This document shows positions 8,862 to 16,136 of a stretch of DNA of 64,000 bases, one piece after another. The DNA is from an uncultured Shewanella sp. (GTDB lineage: Bacteria; Pseudomonadota; Gammaproteobacteria; Enterobacterales; Shewanellaceae), in the NCBI GenBank assembly GCA_947503555.1, contig CANNEE010000020.1, forward strand, positions 1 to 64,000, in the 5' to 3' direction. The notes beneath the pieces were generated by a model. It saw only the letters and a list, made by a program, of their open reading frames with translations. It had not been told where the DNA came from and ran no database searches. Numbering within the stretch: position 1 is the first letter of the stretch; the number at the start of each line of letters is the position of its first letter. Position numbers and translations under genes: made by a program.

Positions 8862-9319
8862 TGAAAAAGCAACTGCAAGTCGAAGCTATCGCCCATGGCA
8901 CTGTGATTGACCATATTCCAGCAGGACGAGGCATTCAGATCCTCAAGTTTTTTAAACTCTCCTCGGGTTCACAACGCATCACAGTAGGATTAAACCTGCC
9001 TAGTGGCGACGATACTCAAAAAGATCTCATCAAAATTGAGAATGTCATTTTTGACGAAAACCAAGCGAACCAGCTAGCACTATTTGCTCCTCAAGCCACC
9101 ATCAATGCCATTGAAGATTTCGAAGTCATTCGTAAATTTAAAGTCGCAATACCTGAAGAGATCAAAGGTGTGTTTGCTTGCCCCAATAGCAACTGTATTA
9201 GCCATAATGAACCAGTAAGTAGTCGCTTTCATATCAAACAAAAGCATGATGCGGTTAAACTCAAATGCCACTACTGTGAAAAACTATTTGCTCGCGAGTT
9301 GTTTGCAGAACTTAATTAG
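8861..9319 (+). CDS. pyrI: Aspartate carbamoyltransferase regulatory chain PyrI
   Basis: The 152-aa allosteric subunit binds ATP/CTP in its N-terminal domain and zinc in its C-terminal domain. The four zinc cysteines are at 107, 112, 136 and 139 (CPNSNC and CHYC), and the N-terminal VEAIAHGTVIDHIPAG segment is conserved. The start shares a base with the pyrB stop (TAATG), implying coupled translation and the stoichiometric 6:6 holoenzyme. Confidence 0.96.
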   Translation: MKKQLQVEAIAHGTVIDHIPAGRGIQILKFFKLSSGSQRITVGLNLPSGDDTQKDLIKIENVIFDENQANQLALFAPQATINAIEDFEVIRKFKVAIPEEIKGVFACPNSNCISHNEPVSSRFHIKQKHDAVKLKCHYCEKLFARELFAELN

Positions 9320-9367
9320 GGCTCAATTCAAAATCACTAGTTCAGGTTGTCCTACACCTGTTACTCC

Positions 9368-9390
9368 ATAGGGGCTTAGGCCCCTATTTC
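9368..9390 (+). terminator. Hairpin after pyrI
   Basis: An 8-bp GC-rich stem (ATAGGGGC with GCCCCTAT, 9368-9375 and 9380-9387) has a 4-nt loop and a short T tract. It is a likely but modest terminator for pyrBI. Confidence 0.6.
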
Positions 9391-9476
9391 TATCTCTACT
9401 CTCGTCTTTACTACTTTACCTCTCTAACACTATCTACAAATTGACAAATAAACCAATAAAGTCTAACTTACATAAA

Positions 9477-9491
9477 CGATAATAATTCTCA
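9477..9491. promoter_or_regulatory. Fur-like operator upstream of metal-export genes
   Basis: CGATAATAATTCTCA matches the 7-1-7 Fur consensus TGATAATnATTATCA at 12 of 14 specified positions and lies 43 bp before the ATG at 9535. The sequence match is direct; Fur (or another metalloregulator of the same class) is inferred. Confidence 0.6.
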
Positions 9492-9534
9492 TTAAGATTT
9501 AAATGCAAATGGAATTGCCCCAAGGAGTGAATCT

Positions 9535-9732
9535 ATGTATCGACTAGGCATACTTATACTAACCAGTTTAATTTCGAGTTTTACCTTAGCTCACCCAGGC
9601 CATGATCATGATTCTATCACTTCAGGCTTAGTGCACTTTTTCTGGGTTTTACCCGCAATCGTCGCAGTCGGTTTATTTGTTTACTACAAACGTAAAGTCG
9701 CTCTCATGTCAAAAGAAAAAAGCCAAAAGTAA
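9535..9732 (+). CDS. Small His-rich exported membrane protein
   Basis: The 65-aa protein has a signal-like N-terminus (1-19), then HPGHDHD, a likely metal-binding patch exposed to the periplasm, and one membrane segment (about 32-50) ending in a basic tail. The family is not firmly recognised. AAGGAG precedes the ATG. It is 12 bp upstream of a ten-helix metal transporter, so it probably delivers or senses the metal for that exporter (inference). Confidence 0.8.
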   Translation: MYRLGILILTSLISSFTLAHPGHDHDSITSGLVHFFWVLPAIVAVGLFVYYKRKVALMSKEKSQK

Positions 9733-9744
9733 AAGAGAAAAAAC

Positions 9745-10935
9745 ATGTCCACAGCCACTTGGTTTAAGGTTAGCAGCAAGCTAAAACAAATTTTTATTCC
9801 TAGGTATTTTAGGCTTGTTCTGCCCTTAATCGTCATCTTGTTAGCTTCACAAAGTGCTACTCAAGCGCTCGTCATTAACACCTTAGCCGATGTATTTTGG
9901 CAAGCGGGCGTTTTTGTTGCTTTCACACTAAGCATCTATCACCTCTATGCCAGCAGGTTAAGACAATTAAGCTGGATATCTGATTACACAACTAACCCAT
10001 ATTGGCAGATAGTTTTTGCCAGCTTGCTGGGAACGCTTCCCGGCTGCGGTGGCGCAATCATAGTCATGACGCAATACACTCGCGGCAATATTAGCTTTGC
10101 AGCAGTTGTTGCAGTACTAACAGCAACTATGGGCGACGCAGCTTTCCTACTTATCGCAAGTCAGCCAGATATTGGAGCCCTAGTGCTAGGTATTTGCATG
10201 GTAACAGGCATCATGTCGGGCTTAATAGTGCAACAACTATCAATGAAAGGCTGGCTCAACACACCGACGCCAACCCAGAAACCATGTCAGTGCCACCAAG
10301 AGGTCAAGGGCAAAACATCAATACTGACTAGGGTATTAGCCAAAACTTGGCAACTCTCACTCGTACCTTTCACCTTAATCGCTCTCATGATGGCCTTTCA
10401 GCTATCACCGAGTGATCTAACAGGGATACCAGAACAGGTATTGACCGTTGTTGGCGCTGCAATGCTGTTACTCTCTTTGCTCAGCTGGGCAATCACCAGT
10501 GAAGTGGAGAGCTTTGAGAGCCTAGTTGCCGAAGATAAAAAGCGTCGTCACACTCTGCTGTTTCAAAAAGTCACCCTAGATACGAACTTTATTGTCACTT
10601 GGGTGGCCTTGGCGTTACTCATATTTGAACTATTACTCATTCATACTCAACTCGATCTACAGACACTTTTTGCACAATGGCATGGAATGATGCCTTTAAT
10701 GGGCGTATTGATAGGTTTGATTCCAGGCTGTGGGCCTCAGATGATGACAACAAGTTTTTATCTATCAGGCAGTATTCCACTCTCGGCTCAACTCGGTAAC
10801 GCCATCAGTAATGATGGCGATGCACTGTTTCCAGCCATAGCACTCGACCCAAGGGCCGCCATAGTTGCCACGCTATATTCGAGTTTACCTGCGCTAATAG
10901 TAGCCTATGGTTACTATTATCTTTTTGAGTATTAA
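9745..10935 (+). CDS. Putative manganese/heavy-metal exporter (ArsP_2-type, 10-12 TM)
   Basis: The 396-aa polytopic membrane protein has two related halves; each carries a GxxPGCG motif (LLGTLPGCGGAIIVMTQY near 95 and IGLIPGCGPQMMTTSFY near 330). This is the hallmark of the family called putative 10TM heavy-metal exporter, also annotated as putative manganese transporter. A Cys/His-rich loop (CQCHQE) lies between the halves near residue 180. It forms an operon with the preceding His-rich protein under a Fur-like site. The transported ion is not known from the sequence. Confidence 0.8.
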   Translation: MSTATWFKVSSKLKQIFIPRYFRLVLPLIVILLASQSATQALVINTLADVFWQAGVFVAFTLSIYHLYASRLRQLSWISDYTTNPYWQIVFASLLGTLPGCGGAIIVMTQYTRGNISFAAVVAVLTATMGDAAFLLIASQPDIGALVLGICMVTGIMSGLIVQQLSMKGWLNTPTPTQKPCQCHQEVKGKTSILTRVLAKTWQLSLVPFTLIALMMAFQLSPSDLTGIPEQVLTVVGAAMLLLSLLSWAITSEVESFESLVAEDKKRRHTLLFQKVTLDTNFIVTWVALALLIFELLLIHTQLDLQTLFAQWHGMMPLMGVLIGLIPGCGPQMMTTSFYLSGSIPLSAQLGNAISNDGDALFPAIALDPRAAIVATLYSSLPALIVAYGYYYLFEY

Positions 10936-10968
10936 TGCCTTGTCGCAAGTAATGAAACAGATAATAAA

Positions 10969-10997
10969 AATGGCAGCTAAATAACTTAGCTGCCATT
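10969..10997. terminator. Bidirectional terminator between exporter and azurin genes
   Basis: A 12-bp perfect stem AATGGCAGCTAA/TTAGCTGCCATT has a 5-nt loop. On the minus strand it is followed by TTTTTATT, so it best serves azurin, which converges from the right. Confidence 0.8.
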
Positions 10998-11027
10998 GTG
11001 CTTAACTCAAAGTATCAAGAAAGCCGA

Positions 11028-11480
11028 TTATGGCTTAACTACAAATTTGCCTTTCATCATGAAAGAGTGGCCAGGGAAAGAGCAGTAATAAGTGTAATCA
11101 CCACCAGCTTTCAATCCCTTAGTATCAAAAGTCACGCTCGTTGACTCGCCGCCACCAATAAGTGGAGTAAAGGCCAACACTCGAGCATCACCAGGCTTAA
11201 TATAGTGATTGTCGGCTCCTGCACCTATGCCATCGGCAGCTGCCGCAGCTTGATCAGCAGTGGTAGTTAATACCCAGTTATGACCCATAGCCGTTTTAGG
11301 TAACTTACCTGTGTGTTTTAGGTTAACTGTCACCTTGTCACACTTAGCTAGAGAGATCTCTAAGCTGGTTTTGTCATAAACCATGGCGTCTTGAACTTGC
11401 ATATCTAACTGACAAGTTTCAGCAAATACTCCAAATGACATCGCCGTCAGTGCCAATCCAAATAGCGTTCTTGTAATCAT
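11028..11480 (-). CDS. Azurin (periplasmic blue copper protein)
   Basis: The 150-aa precursor has a 20-residue signal peptide ending GVFA before ETCQ. Copper ligands are visible: His in MGHNW, then Cys, His and Met in YYCSFPGHSFMMKG; the Cys pair near mature residues 3 and 26 forms the family disulfide. Azurin carries electrons to periplasmic acceptors such as peroxidase or nitrite reductase. The frame is open farther upstream to 11561, but ATG 11480 follows GGGACAAG and gives a proper signal peptide. A Fur box lies 33 bp upstream of this start. Confidence 0.93.
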   Translation of the reverse strand: MITRTLFGLALTAMSFGVFAETCQLDMQVQDAMVYDKTSLEISLAKCDKVTVNLKHTGKLPKTAMGHNWVLTTTADQAAAAADGIGAGADNHYIKPGDARVLAFTPLIGGGESTSVTFDTKGLKAGGDYTYYCSFPGHSFMMKGKFVVKP

Positions 11481-11512
11481 TTCTTGTCCCTTATTAAACG
11501 TCAAACAGTTAT

Positions 11513-11527
11513 TGATAACGATTATCA
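11513..11527. promoter_or_regulatory. Fur box upstream of azurin
   Basis: TGATAACGATTATCA matches the 7-1-7 Fur consensus with one deviation, and the adjacent TCATTATTGATC offers overlapping half-sites. Its position, 33-47 bp before the azurin start codon, would let Fur block the promoter. The role is inferred. Confidence 0.75.
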
Positions 11528-11830
11528 TTATTGATCGTTTGTTATATGTGAGCAATAGCAATAAGTAGAATTTACCTAAGCAGAATAGTTTCTAGTTGCT
11601 GAAAAGGGAGTGTTGATTAGCCTAAAGAAATTCCATAAATGATATAACAAGATCAAATTAAATTAGCTAAAGAGCATAAAAAACAGAGAGCTTCACTATC
11701 CAAGCCATAAACAATCCCACTTTTGGAATTGTCTTATCCCAAATTGCGAATTTTTTCTCTTAGTTCATATCACTAAACTGCCTTTCATACCGCACAAGTC
11801 AATTTACCAAAGGGTAAACAGGAGATAGCA
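11528..11830. other. Intergenic region between azurin and the oxidoreductase gene
   Basis: About 300 bp of AT-rich sequence lie between two divergent genes. It must hold both promoters. Apart from the Fur site at its left edge I see no repeat, RNA or coding signal. Confidence 0.5.
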
Positions 11831-12829
11831 ATGAAAGCGATTGTATTAGCACAAACAGGTGGCAGCGATAAGCTTAATTATCAAGAGATTGATAAGCCTG
11901 AACTGCAACCAGGCCAAGTTCTAGTTCAAATCAAAGCCGCACCAATCAACTTTATCGATACTATTATTCGCAAAGGCAATATGCCTCCAGGCATGATGCC
12001 AGCTCTACCGTTCATTCCCGGTGTTGAAGGCAGTGGTGTGATCGCCGATGCCAATGGCACTGAACTAAAACAGGGGCAAAAGGTCGCATTTCTTGGTCAA
12101 ATTGGTGCTTCAACCTACGCAGAATATACCGCCGTCGATGCAGATAAGCTGATACTGTTATCTGATTCGGCTAATCTGCTTGAGGCAGGGGCCATGCCAG
12201 TCACCTACTTCACCGCATACCATATGCTGCACAATGTCGCTCGTGCTCAAAAAGATAAATTTGCTTTGATTTACGCATCAACCGGTGGTGTAGGTACTGC
12301 GCTTATTCAGCTTGCCAAAATCGCGGGAGTCAAGGTGATAGCCCTTGACCGTAAAGATGACAAAGTAGAACAAGCACTCAAACTCGGTGCCGACTACGCA
12401 TTCAACTCTACAGGAAACTGGGCAGAAAAAGTTAAAGAAGTCACTACTGGTAAAGGAGTTAACTATATCTTTAACCCTGTCGCTGGCGACACCATTAAGC
12501 AGGATTTAGACGTGCTGGCGACCTTGGGTCATATCATCATCTTTGGCTTCCTAGCAGGAGTTGGTGAAACCAACCTACAGGCTGAGGCGGTACAACACTT
12601 TGGTAAAGCACCGACTATCACCTATTCAGAGATCTATGCCACCTTCTCTAGTAATTTTCCACTGGTTAAACAATCCATGGATGCGATTTACCAGTTACTC
12701 GATGAAGGCAAGCTCAAGCCTGTTTACTCTAGCATGCCTTTGAGCGATGCCCATAAGGCCCATGATCTGATTGAGAGCGGTCAAATCATGGGCAAGATGT
12801 TGCTCACCCCAGAAGGCCTAGACGCCTAA
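11831..12829 (+). CDS. Zinc-less quinone oxidoreductase (MDR superfamily)
   Basis: The 332-aa protein is an NADPH:quinone oxidoreductase-like medium-chain dehydrogenase/reductase. The N-terminal GroES-like half has FIPGVEGSGVI and lacks the structural zinc cysteine cluster. The Rossmann half has the nucleotide motif YASTGGVGTALIQLAKIAG (near 150-168). CAGGAGATAG precedes the ATG. It probably reduces quinones or enones in the cytoplasm; the exact substrate is unknown. The integron-like block begins 44 bp after its stop codon. Confidence 0.88.
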   Translation: MKAIVLAQTGGSDKLNYQEIDKPELQPGQVLVQIKAAPINFIDTIIRKGNMPPGMMPALPFIPGVEGSGVIADANGTELKQGQKVAFLGQIGASTYAEYTAVDADKLILLSDSANLLEAGAMPVTYFTAYHMLHNVARAQKDKFALIYASTGGVGTALIQLAKIAGVKVIALDRKDDKVEQALKLGADYAFNSTGNWAEKVKEVTTGKGVNYIFNPVAGDTIKQDLDVLATLGHIIIFGFLAGVGETNLQAEAVQHFGKAPTITYSEIYATFSSNFPLVKQSMDAIYQLLDEGKLKPVYSSMPLSDAHKAHDLIESGQIMGKMLLTPEGLDA

Positions 12830-12872
12830 TCACCGATTTATATAGGACTTCAAACGCTTCATGAGGCAGATG

Positions 12873-12945
12873 GTCTAACTTGGAATTGCGCAGAAATGAG
12901 CTAGCCACAGCTGCTAGCTCAGTATGAGATAAAAGCGCGTTAGAT
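12873..12945 (-). other. Candidate attC site of the DUF2238 cassette
   Basis: On the minus strand the site starts ATCTAAC (fits RYYYAAC) and ends GTTAGAC (fits GTTRRRY). Inside is a 9-bp inverted repeat TGAGCTAGC/GCTAGCTCA and a GCGC/GCGC pair, giving a 73-bp foldable site. The gene's stop lies about 70 bp upstream rather than in the core, so this site is less typical than the other two. Confidence 0.55.
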
Positions 12946-13013
12946 TTAATGTTCTAATTGAGCTGACAAACCTCTTCCTAAAGTACAGGTAACGCTTGAA
13001 GAAGAGGTACAGT

Positions 13014-13619
13014 TTACTGCGTCTCGCTTACTCGGCTTATTACATTATTTAATTGGCTATTGTGTAGTCTTGATAAGACAAGCAGTGAAGATATTGCACC
13101 AAGCAAAGCTAGCGCCATGTCTGATTGAGTGTCCCAAACGTAACCTTGAGTGCCGAGAAAAGCTTCTGCATTTTCGCCAGTAGCTAATGCAACCCACCAT
13201 TCAATAAGCTCATAGAATGCACTAAAGGCTAGACAAATAGAAACAATAATAATACTACGCCAAAGATTACCATTCACCACTTCTTTACGTATTAGTATTT
13301 CTCTGGCCAATAGTGCAGGGACAAAACCTTGAAAAAAATGACCTACTTTGTCGTAATTATTTCTTTCAGCCCCAAACAGACCATCAAATAATGGCACTTC
13401 CGCATATGTATAGTGGCCACCAACCATAAGCACCACGCAGTGCACTAGAATAAAAAAGTAGAGAACTGGAGTAAGCCGAAATGAGTTATAGGTAACAGCC
13501 AACAAAACGCCACCAATCATGGCCGGTGCAACCTCCAAAAACCAAGTAAATTGATCTTTTGGATTGATACCAGACCAAATCAAAACTATTCCATATATCA
13601 ATATCCAAAGGTATTTAAT
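13014..13619 (-). CDS. DUF2238 (YjdF-like) inner membrane protein, non-ATG start
   Basis: This polytopic membrane protein of the YjdF/DUF2238 family has about six hydrophobic segments and the conserved acidic/His features NNYDKVGHFFQGF and FYELIEWW; its function is unknown. No ATG exists at the N-terminus. A TTG at 13601 would cut into the first membrane helix seen in homologues. AAGGAG at 13629-13634 is 9 nt before an in-frame ATT at 13619, which would restore that helix, so I give the ATT start (201 aa) as most likely and TTG (195 aa) as the alternative. It appears to be the last cassette of the cluster. Confidence 0.7.
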   Translation of the reverse strand: MKYLWILIYGIVLIWSGINPKDQFTWFLEVAPAMIGGVLLAVTYNSFRLTPVLYFFILVHCVVLMVGGHYTYAEVPLFDGLFGAERNNYDKVGHFFQGFVPALLAREILIRKEVVNGNLWRSIIIVSICLAFSAFYELIEWWVALATGENAEAFLGTQGYVWDTQSDMALALLGAISSLLVLSRLHNSQLNNVISRVSETQ

Positions 13620-13634
13620 TTGCAGGTACTCCTT

Positions 13635-13858
13635 AATAAATGTAACACCAAGCTAAGCGGCACACGTTAGTGTATCCATAAGATCATAAACCATTTTTAG
13701 ATCATCACACTTCATACACGCATCTCTAGCAAAGACACTAGTCTCTCTAATCATTTCTAAATGAACGCTGATCTTCCCCTAAAACTCTAACTCATTTTTG
13801 GACAGAAATGCGTTAACACAAACACTCTAAAGGTAGACTGAAGGATTAGAAAAAGTAT
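13635..13858. other. Leader region of the DUF2238 cassette
   Basis: About 220 bp lie between the middle attC site and the DUF2238 ribosome-binding site, unusually long for a cassette leader. I see only very short frames and no clear promoter or RNA. It may be the remnant of a decayed cassette gene. Confidence 0.4.
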
Positions 13859-13909
13859 TGGTAACGCCGCGCTCTGCGGAAAATTTGTCCGACAGCGGCG
13901 CCTTGTTAG
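13859..13909 (-). other. attC site after the TIGR04141-family gene
   Basis: On the minus strand the site starts CTAACAAGGCGCCGC and ends GAGCGCGGCGTTACC. The arms pair imperfectly (CGCCGCTGTCGG with CCGCAGAGCGCGGCG), leaving unpaired bases as in single-stranded-recombined attC sites. The preceding gene's TAA stop is inside the CTAAC core. It is about 51 bp long, near the short end for attC. Confidence 0.8.
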
Positions 13910-15522
13910 TTTTTCTTTGGCTTGCATTTTTTAGTCTTTAACCAATTTTGGTCAATATCTATTTTAGATAGAGAAATATTGTAATTTAGCGCCCTTAGTG
14001 TTTTTAAAGAATTCTTTAATGTCACCTTTGAAAAGAATGGGAGCTCTTTCGGTATATCTTTGGTTGTAGCAATTGCATAAACAACCCTATATTTACTTGG
14101 ATCTGGTCTTGGTTTTGGATCGGCCAATTTGATTGATGCAGGCAATTTGGGGTTCAATTTTTCTCTGTATTCAAAGTCTTTTATAAACGCTTCCGCAGCC
14201 ACAAAGCCTTGGGAGAATAGGTGACTGAGTGTGCTAGAGCTTCTGTATAACTTGACATGAACAAATTCATTTCCACCTTTTATCAAATCACAGTGCTCTA
14301 GCTTGTCATAAGGGCCACCTATCTGGATATTCTTTTTATCCATCAAGCAAAAAACGCTATTGGTCTTAGCAACTAGCTCGTTATAGTCGCCCTCATCATC
14401 ATGAGAATATTTGGGAAATGAGAATGGATGAATATCAATATCGCTGAGGTAGTCATCAACTGCTGACACAAAATCACAGTTTATTTTGTACCATACTCCA
14501 TTTCTTAAAATGTAATGATCGTTTCCAAATTTAATTTCAGCATACAAACAGCGGTAAACAGACCAACTTTTTACAGACTGATACTCATTGTTGTTTACGT
14601 GAACAACGTTGCTCTTCATTAACTCAACCGTAGGAGTAACCCCACCAAGGTATGTTATATAGTCATCGAAAGATAAAACCACATGACGAAGTGTTTTCTG
14701 GTACATATCAAATGAATAGCCGATTTGACCTTCCCAGTCTACTATTTCCGGTTCTCCTAACCAGAAATTAGAAACATTGTTATAGGTTAAGTATTGATCT
14801 AGTTCCAAATCTAGTATTTCAATTTCGTCATAGTCCCGAACCCTATTGATATTTTCTACCCAGCTAAATTTGTCCGGAAGATTAGATCGATATTGCTTCA
14901 TTGACTTTGAAAGAATCGCGGGTATATCTGAAAGGTTGGCTTCTACTGCTATTGTAAGAGCATCTCTGCCAGTTACATGACTACCAAACTCTTTTACTAA
15001 TGATGCACCTGTTACTGCGTAAAGCATCTCCATCTCAGAATCTAAATGGAGATTAAATATATCTACATCCCGAGTGCTTTGAGTTCTTGAATTCAATGGA
15101 TTGTGATCATAGCTGGCTTTATCCAAACTTCTCAGTTTGTCAGGATCTACCGAGTTCAGCGTTACCTTTAGGCCGAAGTCACGCTCGATAGACTCTTGCT
15201 TTAAAAGATGAAAACCAGTACCAAAAGACAGTACAAATGTAGCTCCTGATACCCTTACGATAAATACAGCCCCTACATTTGAAGAGGTGCCAAATTCAGA
15301 AACATCAACTTGGCTATCTTTTGTAAACAATCTTGTCCAAGGAGGAGTATTTTTAGGTGGTTGCTTTTTTATGTAAAGACGGGCTGACTCTGCTTCTGGC
15401 AGGTCCATTTCAATAGGTTGCTTAGCATTTTCTAGCTTTATAACATCAGAATCTGGCTTGCTCCCATCTCTCGCCAAATAGATAGATAGCTTTTCTTTTC
15501 TGATTTTCTTTACTTTTGCCAT
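13906..15522 (-). CDS. TIGR04141/DUF6119 family sporadically distributed protein
   Basis: The 538-aa soluble protein starts with a basic stretch and the LSIYLARDG-like beta strand that opens TIGR04141 (sporadically distributed protein, DUF6119) members. Midway are TFVLSFGTGFHLL, DIFNLHLDSEMEMLYAVTG and GRDALTI, also typical of that family, and a lysine-rich C-terminus (KTKKCKPKKN). No signal peptide or membrane segment is visible. Biochemical function is unknown. It is carried alone on an integron cassette: attC cores lie just upstream (15550-15556) and overlap its stop codon. GAGAAGGGATTT before the ATG is a plausible ribosome-binding site. A host-defence or toxin-like role is possible but is inference only. 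Confidence 0.75.
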   Translation of the reverse strand: MAKVKKIRKEKLSIYLARDGSKPDSDVIKLENAKQPIEMDLPEAESARLYIKKQPPKNTPPWTRLFTKDSQVDVSEFGTSSNVGAVFIVRVSGATFVLSFGTGFHLLKQESIERDFGLKVTLNSVDPDKLRSLDKASYDHNPLNSRTQSTRDVDIFNLHLDSEMEMLYAVTGASLVKEFGSHVTGRDALTIAVEANLSDIPAILSKSMKQYRSNLPDKFSWVENINRVRDYDEIEILDLELDQYLTYNNVSNFWLGEPEIVDWEGQIGYSFDMYQKTLRHVVLSFDDYITYLGGVTPTVELMKSNVVHVNNNEYQSVKSWSVYRCLYAEIKFGNDHYILRNGVWYKINCDFVSAVDDYLSDIDIHPFSFPKYSHDDEGDYNELVAKTNSVFCLMDKKNIQIGGPYDKLEHCDLIKGGNEFVHVKLYRSSSTLSHLFSQGFVAAEAFIKDFEYREKLNPKLPASIKLADPKPRPDPSKYRVVYAIATTKDIPKELPFFSKVTLKNSLKTLRALNYNISLSKIDIDQNWLKTKKCKPKKN

Positions 15523-15549
15523 AAATCCCTTCTCGGCTCAGCGCTGTAA

Positions 15550-15650
15550 AACTAACGCCGCATTAAGCGGACGTAAACAGTTGGCTAAAATGTGTAGCGA
15601 AGCGGAACTCAGCCAACTGTTGGAGTTCAGACTTGAATGCCTTGTTAGGG
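15550..15650 (-). other. attC site between the first two cassettes
   Basis: This 101-bp site on the minus strand starts CCCTAACAAGGCATTCAAG and ends CGCTTAATGCGGCGTTAGTT. A long imperfect hairpin includes CAACAGTTGGCTGA paired with TAGCCAACTGTT and the central TTCCGCTTCGC. The form and text resemble Shewanella/Vibrio-type chromosomal attC repeats. The upstream gene's TAA stop (15645-15647) lies in the CTAAC core. Confidence 0.92.
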
Positions 15651-16091
15651 CTTTTCTCTCAAGCGTTCCAGTTGTTTTTTTAATTTTGCCTCTACAGCTT
15701 CGTAATGAGTAACGCTGCGACAAACACGATAGGTATTGCCTGCAATATTACCAATAGTGAAAGAGGCCAAACCGCCAAGTACTAAATTGTAAATAGACGA
15801 CTCATTAGCATGTGGAATAGCAATACCAAAAACATACGATAAAAAGAAAATAGTGATCATTAGAAATAACTTTTGGAGGGTATATGCAATAAAGTAATTG
15901 GATTGATCATTTAACTTTTTTAGCTCAGTTAACTGTTTTTCTTTTATAGCTATTTTTTTATCGTTGCTTCTCATGGCCCAGTTGGAATAGATTGCACAGA
16001 TTTTATCCCATGCACTGATTACAGCAAGTATAAAGCTCAGAACCGCTATAACAAATCCTATAATGTCTAAGTTACTTTCTAATATGTCCAT
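15645..16091 (-). CDS. Cassette-encoded membrane/coiled-coil hypothetical protein
   Basis: The 148-aa protein has a hydrophobic N-terminus (about 9-28), a charged helical region rich in Lys/Glu (about 42-62), two further membrane segments (about 70-92 and 100-120) and a basic helical tail. No family is recognised. Its TAA stop lies in the attC core at 15644-15650. The recombination core GTTAGGG (16117-16123) is 25 bp upstream of the ATG, so the leader is very short and no internal promoter is obvious. Expression would depend on an upstream promoter. Confidence 0.75.
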   Translation of the reverse strand: MDILESNLDIIGFVIAVLSFILAVISAWDKICAIYSNWAMRSNDKKIAIKEKQLTELKKLNDQSNYFIAYTLQKLFLMITIFFLSYVFGIAIPHANESSIYNLVLGGLASFTIGNIAGNTYRVCRSVTHYEAVEAKLKKQLERLREKP

Positions 16092-16116
16092 TAATATTTA
16101 TCCAATTTAAATTGAG

Positions 16117-16136
16117 CCCTAACTCTTATTAGGGGG
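16117..16136. other. Left cassette boundary, remnant recombination site
   Basis: On the minus strand CCCCTAATAAGAGTTAGGG carries facing CTAA and TTAG cores only a few bases apart. The GTTAGGG part is the crossover core where the first cassette begins. It may be a collapsed attC or a degenerate attI. Confidence 0.5.

Larger units (their letters stand above)
12873..16123 (-). mobile_element. Integron gene-cassette cluster without integrase (CALIN-like)
   Basis: Three minus-strand cassettes are bounded by GTTAG/CTAAC recombination cores at 16117-16123, 15644-15650/15550-15556, 13905-13909/13859-13865 and 12939-12945/12873-12879. Each of the first two genes ends with its TAA stop inside the CTAAC core of the following attC, as is typical of cassettes. 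Genes are AT-rich, each has its own leader, and they are unrelated to one another. No tyrosine-recombinase integrase gene is in the window. The block lies between the oxidoreductase gene and a Tn7-like end next to glmS. Its right boundary and the third attC are less certain than the two middle sites. Confidence 0.75.

Noticed and set aside
12830-12872. Search for the second Tn7-like end left of the cassette cluster
   Set aside because: No TGT terminus beside an ACTTT duplication and no AGTTGG-type repeats were found from about 11560 to 13020, so the other end is not called.
13640-13680. attC-like sequence before the DUF2238 gene (TAACACCAAGC ... GGCACACGTTAG)
   Set aside because: The pair of GTTAC/CTAAC-like cores is only about 30 bp apart and has no paired arms; too short and irregular for attC.
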